Below, one piece after another: positions 59,785-64,000 of a stretch of DNA of 64,000 nucleotides. Numbering within the stretch: the first letter of the stretch is position 1; the number at the start of each line of letters is the position of its first letter. A program made the position numbers and the translations under genes. Below the pieces are notes generated by a model. It saw nothing but the letters and a program-made list of their open reading frames with translations, was not told where the DNA came from and did not search any database. The stretch lies in NCBI GenBank assembly GCA_002705085.1, contig PAHO01000044.1, positions 1 to 64,000 on the forward strand, read 5' to 3'. This DNA comes from Phycisphaerae bacterium (GTDB lineage: Bacteria > Planctomycetota > Phycisphaerae > Phycisphaerales > SM1A02).

Positions 59785-60336
59785 TTAGGCGTCGCCAGAG
59801 CCTCGATCAGCAGCCTCGGCCGCTTCTTCGGCTTTCTCTTCCTCGGCGGCTTTGGCATCAAGTTCAGCCTGCTGGGCCTTCTGGGCCTTGGTAACTTCAG
59901 CCTGTTGGGCCTCGAAGTCTTCCCGGCTGGAGATGGTCGACGCAACGGCTTCGGCCTCTTCGGCCGCTGCTCGCTCGACGATCTCTTGAGCGAGCTCCTC
60001 GCGAGCATCGGCGGCAGCAACGACGTCAGCTGGAACAAGATCAGCCTTCAGGATCATCGCCCGAAGGAGCTGCTCAGACAGATTGACCTGTCGCTCAATC
60101 TCAATGGCACCATCGCCGGTGGCTTTGAAGTAGGCCAAGAAGTAGAGACCTCGGCGGTTGCCTTTGATTTCGTAGGCCAAACGACGCTCGTCCCACTTGG
60201 CAAGGGAGATGATCTCGCCTTCACCACGCCCAATGATGTACTCAACGTGCTCTTGAGCAGCTTTCAGGTCGCTGGAGGCGATTTGCGGGAAGAGGAACAT
60301 GCCTTCGTAGGTGTTCATGGTTGCGGTTTCAGTCAT
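59785..60336 (-). CDS. rpsF: 30S ribosomal protein S6 with long tail
   Basis: A 183-residue S6. TYEGMFLFPQIASSDLKAAQEHVEYIIGRGEGEI and KWDERRLAYEIKGNRRGLYFLAYFKA form the ferredoxin-like fold that binds rRNA with S18. After residue about 110 there is an Ala/Glu-rich, charged extension of some 70 residues, absent from typical S6 (about 100-135). ATG 60336 has AGGAG eight bases before it. A GCCTC-GAGGC hairpin (60349-60365) lies just upstream of it. Confidence 0.94.
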   Translation of the reverse strand: MTETATMNTYEGMFLFPQIASSDLKAAQEHVEYIIGRGEGEIISLAKWDERRLAYEIKGNRRGLYFLAYFKATGDGAIEIERQVNLSEQLLRAMILKADLVPADVVAAADAREELAQEIVERAAAEEAEAVASTISSREDFEAQQAEVTKAQKAQQAELDAKAAEEEKAEEAAEAADRGSGDA

Positions 60337-60372
60337 CAATGTTCTCCTGCCTCGAAAAAAGAGGCGATTTGT

Positions 60373-60969
60373 TCAGTTTGCGTGTGGTTTGCTGTCCCGG
60401 CTCTCGGGCGTGTGGTACTTCTGGGCTGCGGCCTCGGTGCCCTCGTGCACCCAGTACTCCACGGCCTCTGCAGCGCGATCAAGCGCGGGATCCATAAGAA
60501 TTTGCTGTTCCGGGGTGAATTTTCCCAAGACATAACTGGCCTGAGGAATGCGTCCCGGTCGATCGATGCCGATACGAAGACGGGGCCATTGCTGCCCCCC
60601 CAACGCTCGAACAATGTCGGCCAGCCCGTTGTGACCACCAGTTCCGCCAAACTCGCGGAAGCGCAGTGAACCACAGGGGAGGGCGAGATCATCAACCACG
60701 ACCAGCAGATCATGGCGTACATCAATTTTTCGAAAGCGTGCGGCTTCCGCCAAAGCCTCACCGGACCGATTCATAAAGGTCGTTGGCTTCAAAAGCCAAA
60801 CTGACTCAGAGCCAATATGGCCCTCAAGCAACAGCCCTTGAAATCGAGCGCGAGGTGTGTCGGAAGCAAAGAATCGTCGCGCAAGGCGATCCAGAACGTC
60901 AAACCCGACATTGTGTCGAGTTCGATCGTATTCAGGTCCCGGATTGCCCAAGCCGACGACGAGCTTCAC
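60373..60969 (-). CDS. pth: Peptidyl-tRNA hydrolase
   Basis: Frees tRNA from prematurely released peptidyl-tRNA. The 198-residue enzyme has VGLGNPGPEYDRTRHNVGFDVLD (catalytic His19), KPTTFMNRSGEAL, LLVVVDDLALPCGSLR (catalytic Asp) and GGTGGHNGLADIV. The ATG overlaps the rplY stop (60966-60969). It sits in the conserved glmU-prs-ctc-pth order. Confidence 0.95.
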   Translation of the reverse strand: MKLVVGLGNPGPEYDRTRHNVGFDVLDRLARRFFASDTPRARFQGLLLEGHIGSESVWLLKPTTFMNRSGEALAEAARFRKIDVRHDLLVVVDDLALPCGSLRFREFGGTGGHNGLADIVRALGGQQWPRLRIGIDRPGRIPQASYVLGKFTPEQQILMDPALDRAAEAVEYWVHEGTEAAAQKYHTPESRDSKPHAN

Positions 60970-61532
60970 CCGCCCAACTCCGAGTTTTGCGCCACGACCG
61001 CAGAAGCGTCGGTGACGAGATCAACACCTTCGGGGAGCACGACTGAAGAGGCGGTAATCACCCCGTCAACCGCAGCATCACCACGAACCTCCAACGATTG
61101 GGGCATCACGCCAAGTGATGCTGCAATCTCGATGGAGGGCATGGGCTGGTCGATGGTCTTCGCTCCTGGAATATGGCCGACAACGCGCACCGGGACTTCA
61201 CGGTTGATCTTTTCATTCAAATCAACCCGAACAAAGTCAATGTGAAGCAGGTTGTCACCCAAGTGTCCAAATTGGAACTCTTGAACTTTGACATCCTGAG
61301 GCTCACCGCCCTCAAAGGAGAGGCGAAAGACTCGGAAGCCACGGTTCAGATACTTCATGGCTTCGTTTTCGTCCATGTGGACAGAGACCGAATCGCCATC
61401 ACGACCATAGATGACGGCCGGAATACGGCCCGCCTCACGCAGACGCTTGGAGTAGGTGGAGCCAACCCGGTCACGAACCGTGGCATCGAGTGGCTGAACA
61501 TTTGGAAGTTGCTGGAGCGTTGAATCACTCAT
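60966..61532 (-). CDS. rplY: 50S ribosomal protein L25 (Ctc-type)
   Basis: A 188-residue L25/general stress Ctc protein that binds 5S rRNA. RVGSTYSKRLREAGRIPAVIYGRDGDSVSVHM is the 5S-binding domain, and the C-terminal TL5-like domain (VPVRVVGHIPGAKTIDQPMPSIEIAAS) is present. GAGGGATA precedes ATG 61532. It lies between prs and pth. Confidence 0.94.
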   Translation of the reverse strand: MSDSTLQQLPNVQPLDATVRDRVGSTYSKRLREAGRIPAVIYGRDGDSVSVHMDENEAMKYLNRGFRVFRLSFEGGEPQDVKVQEFQFGHLGDNLLHIDFVRVDLNEKINREVPVRVVGHIPGAKTIDQPMPSIEIAASLGVMPQSLEVRGDAAVDGVITASSVVLPEGVDLVTDASAVVAQNSELGG

Positions 61533-61548
61533 GGGTGGTATCCCTCAA

Positions 61549-62535
61549 TCAAGAAGATGAATTAGCCTTTCCGGTCCGGAACAAGGCCGAGACCGACAAG
61601 TCGTGGTGGATTCGGTGAACGGCTTCGCCAAGCAAGCGGGCCGTTGAAAGAATTTCAAGTTTGTCGCGAATGGGGTCAAGACGGGGCCGATCCGGAATGG
61701 AATCGGTGATCAGGACCCGTTCAAAGACTGGATCAGACAGCCGCTCAATGGCTGGCCCGACGAACACGGCGTGGGTCGCGGCTGCCCAAACTCGGGTGGC
61801 CCCTCGTTCTCGGCAGAGACGGGCCGCTTCAGTGAGCGTGCCTGCAGTGGAGATCATGTCATCCACCATCAACACGGAACGGCCATCAACGTCACCAATA
61901 AGATTTCGACTCACGACCTTCTCGCCGCTCTGTCGACGCTTGTCAATGATGGCCAGATCGGCCCCCAACGCATCGGCGTAGAGATTGGCCGTCTTGACAT
62001 TGCCAACATCGGGTGAGACCAGCGTGAGATCGCCAAGTTCCTCACGGGCCTTCTCGAAGCGGCTGCGGAAGATGGGTACCGCGGTGACGTGATCTACGGG
62101 GATGTCGAAGAACCCTTGGATTTGAGCGGCGTGCAGATCGAGACAGAGCACTCGGTCGGCACCCGCTTCGGTCAACATGTTGGCCACCAGCTTGGCCGTG
62201 ATAGGGACACGCCCCTCATCTTTACGGTCTTGACGGGCGTAGCCGAAATATGGAATGACCGCGGTAATCCGGCGTGCACTAGCTCGGCGCAAGCAGTCAA
62301 TCCACACCAAAAGTTCGACCAGTCGATCATTCACCGGCTCGCAGGTGGACTGAACCACAAAGCAGTCACGGCCACGAACGTCTTCCTGGACCCGAACAAT
62401 CACTTCGCCATCGGGGAAGCGATCTGCGGATCCGCTGGACACTCGAAGATTCAAGTGTTGAGCCATGCTCTCGGCAAGACTTTTTCCGCCTGAACCGGCA
62501 AAGATTCGAAGGGTGTCACGGTCAGCAGCAGTCAT
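61549..62535 (-). CDS. prs: Ribose-phosphate pyrophosphokinase
   Basis: Makes PRPP from ribose 5-phosphate and ATP for nucleotide, histidine and tryptophan synthesis. The 328-residue protein has FAGSGGKSLAESMAQHL, PYFGYARQDRKDEGR (ATP site), DLHAAQIQGFFDIPVDH and the PRPP loop VLMVDDMISTAGTL. The ATG at 62535 overlaps the glmU-like stop by four bases. Confidence 0.96.
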   Translation of the reverse strand: MTAADRDTLRIFAGSGGKSLAESMAQHLNLRVSSGSADRFPDGEVIVRVQEDVRGRDCFVVQSTCEPVNDRLVELLVWIDCLRRASARRITAVIPYFGYARQDRKDEGRVPITAKLVANMLTEAGADRVLCLDLHAAQIQGFFDIPVDHVTAVPIFRSRFEKAREELGDLTLVSPDVGNVKTANLYADALGADLAIIDKRRQSGEKVVSRNLIGDVDGRSVLMVDDMISTAGTLTEAARLCRERGATRVWAAATHAVFVGPAIERLSDPVFERVLITDSIPDRPRLDPIRDKLEILSTARLLGEAVHRIHHDLSVSALFRTGKANSSS

Positions 62536-63338
62536 GATGGAGCTCCGGTGGCGTTTGATGACAGGCGGGATCGAAGAATGTCGTCCACACGTGAAAGTTG
62601 CTCAATCGTATTGATCGATAAGACGTCTTCCTGAGGGACCTCGTCCAGCAATTCAACGTGATGCCCTTGGCCTTTCAGGATTCCGGGAACGTCGGTGAGG
62701 TAATACTCCCCACCCGTGGCGTCGGGCCGAAGCCCATGAAGAGCCTCAAACAGAACATGTCGGCCAAAGCAGTAGTAACTGGGATTGACTTCGCAGATCT
62801 GCAATTGATCGGCGCTTCCGTTTTTTTGCTCGACAATTTCTGAGAACTGGCCATCCGAGTCCCGAACGATTCGTCCGTAGCCAGTGGGATCGTCGATACG
62901 CGCGGTGGCGAGTGAAGCTGCCGCTGAGGATTGGCGGTGAGATGCGATCAGCTGCCGCAGGACCGAGGCCCGAATGAGTGGGCCATCCCCCGCGAGGACC
63001 AAAACGTCGTCTGCATCTCCAACCGCAGATTCCGCACAAAGGGTGGCGTGGCCGGTTCCAAGCTGCTCCACTTGTTCCGCGAAAGCCACATTGTCCCTCG
63101 TGGACATCGCGTCACGAACCAACTCCTGGCCATACCCCACCACAAGGACAATGCGCTGAACGCCGGCCGCCTCAGCCGCATCAACGACCCAGTCAAGCAT
63201 TGATTTTCCGGCAACCTCATGCATCACTTTCGGCAAATCGGACCCCATGCGGGTGCCTTTGCCAGCCGCCAAAATGACCGCCGCCGATACTTGATCGGAA
63301 GGGTTGGTCACATGAGTTGGCTCAGGAGAAGCGTGCAT
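62532..63338 (-). CDS. GlmU-like UDP-GlcNAc pyrophosphorylase domain, acetyltransferase part missing
   Basis: A 268-residue protein corresponding to the N-terminal uridyltransferase half of GlmU. AAVILAAGKGTRMGSDLPKVMHEVAGKSML is the nucleotide-binding loop, EQLGTGHA and LAGDGPLI hold sugar and metal contacts, and EQKNGSADQLQICEVNPSYYCF and GGEYYLTDVPGIL are typical. The left-handed beta-helix that acetylates glucosamine-1-phosphate is absent, so that step must be done elsewhere. The start at ATG 63338 follows tRNA-Gln by 39 bases; GTG 63311 is an alternative. Confidence 0.85.
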   Translation of the reverse strand: MHASPEPTHVTNPSDQVSAAVILAAGKGTRMGSDLPKVMHEVAGKSMLDWVVDAAEAAGVQRIVLVVGYGQELVRDAMSTRDNVAFAEQVEQLGTGHATLCAESAVGDADDVLVLAGDGPLIRASVLRQLIASHRQSSAAASLATARIDDPTGYGRIVRDSDGQFSEIVEQKNGSADQLQICEVNPSYYCFGRHVLFEALHGLRPDATGGEYYLTDVPGILKGQGHHVELLDEVPQEDVLSINTIEQLSRVDDILRSRLSSNATGAPS

Positions 63339-63377
63339 CCGAACGTACCAAAGACGATGAATTCCGGCTCCCGGCAA

Positions 63378-63448
63378 TTGGCCCGCCAAGATTCGAACTT
63401 GGACAAGCAGTACCAAAAACTGCTGTGCTACCGTTACACCACGGGCCA
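63378..63448 (-). tRNA. tRNA-Gln (TTG)
   Basis: A 71-nucleotide cloverleaf. The acceptor TGGCCCG pairs with CGGGCCA, the discriminator is A, the anticodon loop TTTTGGT gives TTG, and the T-arm CCAAGTTCGAATCTTGG is intact. It reads CAA/CAG. CCA is not encoded. It lies between a promoter at 63684-63711 and the glmU-like gene. Confidence 0.95.
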
Positions 63449-63536
63449 GTTGCCGGAGGTCGGAACCTCAATGTCACCCCGTCGGGCCATGATCTTGACG
63501 GGTTCTGCCGTGCGTCCACGAGAGATCCGATGGGAA

Positions 63537-63610
63537 CCCGGAGCGATCCGGGGCGGCCCCACCGGTCAAGACCGGATGCGAACCGCGGCGAGTCGAGCTG
63601 GAACGTTCGC
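63537..63610 (-). ncRNA. Candidate structured RNA between promoter and tRNA-Gln
   Basis: No convincing gene lies in 63449-63723. The part at 63537-63610 has four adjacent potential hairpins: CCCGGA-GCGA-TCCGGG (63537-63552), GGGG-CGG-CCCC (63550-63560, competing with the first), CCGGTC-AA-GACCGG (63562-63575) and GCGAAC/GTTCGC around 21 bases (63578-63610). A good promoter upstream would transcribe it. Confidence 0.35.
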
Positions 63611-63683
63611 GTTGCCGCGATGGAACGCCCCATGTGGTGCAGACGGAATTCACCGCCCTCACCACGGCTCAAGAGGAAGAACC

Positions 63684-63711
63684 ATTGTAGAGGGTCCACA
63701 GGGACCGTCAA
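63684..63711 (-). promoter_or_regulatory. Strong sigma-70-like promoter
   Basis: Minus strand TTGACG (63706-63711) and TACAAT (63684-63689) with a 16-base spacer, the best promoter match in the window. Start predicted near 63677, about 230 bases before tRNA-Gln. Confidence 0.7.
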
Positions 63712-63723
63712 GCCAAGGGGGGT

Positions 63724-64000
63724 TCACACCGCTTCGGAGAATCTGGGGGCAGACTTTTCTTGAGAATCGCCACAGGGGCCGCCCGCCTGCAGGCTGGTGA
63801 CCGCGGAGCTCTGGAGATACTTTGAGACATAGTCAAGGATTGAGGAACAATTGGGAATATCCGGGTTGCTCGTCGGCCCCATAGGATCGAATCGCATCCC
63901 CTCAAACCTCTTGCAGGCCTCAGAAGTGGGGAGTCCAAACTGAAGACACAGACTGAATGCACGACAAAAACCTTGAATCAACCCCGAAAGGGTCGACCCC
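63724..64000 (-). CDS. nrdJ: C-terminal end of cobalamin-dependent ribonucleotide reductase (partial)
   Basis: About 91 residues of a protein that runs past the window edge. GSTLSGLIQGFCRAFSLCLQ, then FEGMRFDPMGPTSNPDIPN and SSILDYVSKYL, match the end of the barrel of class II (adenosylcobalamin) ribonucleotide reductases. The enzyme reduces ribonucleotides to deoxyribonucleotides. The final 30 residues (SAVTSLQAGGPCGDSQEKS) contain only one Cys. Many NrdJ proteins end with a Cys-rich zinc or redox module, which is not visible here. The stop is at 63724, downstream of which lies the promoter for the next transcript. Confidence 0.82.
   Translation of the reverse strand, partial: GSTLSGLIQGFCRAFSLCLQFGLPTSEACKRFEGMRFDPMGPTSNPDIPNCSSILDYVSKYLQSSAVTSLQAGGPCGDSQEKSAPRFSEAV

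Noticed and set aside
63322-63711. Open frames over the tRNA-Gln region
   Set aside because: They run through a confident tRNA and show no family pattern.
1-64000. Mobile elements, integrases, toxin-antitoxin or defence islands
   Set aside because: No transposase, recombinase, terminal repeat or defence gene was recognised; the content is housekeeping and surface genes.

Overview
The window reads as about 64 kb of chromosome from a Phycisphaerae-like planctomycete, probably aquatic. Four secreted proteins carry the calcium-binding DCNxNGIPDECE and C-terminal dockerin modules (GC-type dockerin anchors) typical of that class. KdsB and WaaA imply a lipopolysaccharide-type outer membrane. The gene density is very high: operon partners overlap by 1-4 bases (ATGA, GTGA), seven of nine convergent gene pairs overlap at their 3' ends, and divergent starts lie 25-60 bases apart. 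I see no insertion sequence, prophage, CRISPR array or rRNA operon. Three tRNA genes (Ser-GCT, Met-CAT, Gln-TTG) are present, none with an encoded CCA end. || Layout. 1-6.9 kb: gpmA, then two large exported proteins, an FG-GAP/dockerin protein and a metzincin protease. 6.9-13.0 kb (minus): a seven-gene lipid-modification operon (acyl desaturase, FAD oxidoreductase, DUF1365, cyclopropane-synthase-type methyltransferase, DUF2878, second methyltransferase, DUF1475), divergent from a membrane protein plus DCC-type thiol oxidoreductase pair. 14-18.1 kb: a tRNA-queuosine mannosyltransferase-like gene opposite a divergent Fur homologue, then waaA-thiL-tsaE. 18.2-22.8 kb: an FHA-FHA-rhomboid-trpF run, trpE and ruvC. 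22.7-27.6 kb: a YdjY-like lipoprotein, a tandem PTPS-fold protein, an exported cyclophilin, an ACT protein, and an acyl-CoA ligase directly behind tRNA-Ser. 27.7-34 kb: HU with a histone-H1-like tail, then acnA-sugar kinase-S9 peptidase. 34-42.3 kb: two more dockerin proteins, pyrG-tRNA-Met and def-fmt. 42.3-48.8 kb: TPR protein-kdsB-RNase HII-like, then fusA and ribD. 48.7-53.1 kb: a Gld-type ABC export operon, opposite a GAF-receiver protein. 54.4-58.4 kb: prmC, a small acidic orphan, a glycosyltransferase and an inositol-phosphatase-fold enzyme. 58.4-64 kb (minus): nrdJ 3' end, a possible structured RNA, tRNA-Gln, then glmU(N)-prs-rplY-pth-rpsF-ssb-rplI. || How the parts fit. The lipid operon should take unsaturated acyl chains and methylate and further oxidise them. 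The closing cluster combines nucleotide-sugar and PRPP supply with translation and replication-fidelity genes in an order partly shared with many bacteria (glmU-prs-ctc-pth; rpsF-ssb-rplI). Two start modes coexist. Some genes have good Shine-Dalgarno sites (rplI, ssb, rpsF, fusA, HU, acyl-CoA ligase). Many others have a TANNNT -10 hexamer only 5-10 bases before the start codon and no Shine-Dalgarno, suggesting leaderless mRNAs. The most interesting leads are the two-methyltransferase lipid operon, this leaderless pattern, a possible autoregulatory rplI leader, a promoter-driven structured RNA before tRNA-Gln, a Fur homologue without metal ligands, and an enlarged RNase HII-like protein.
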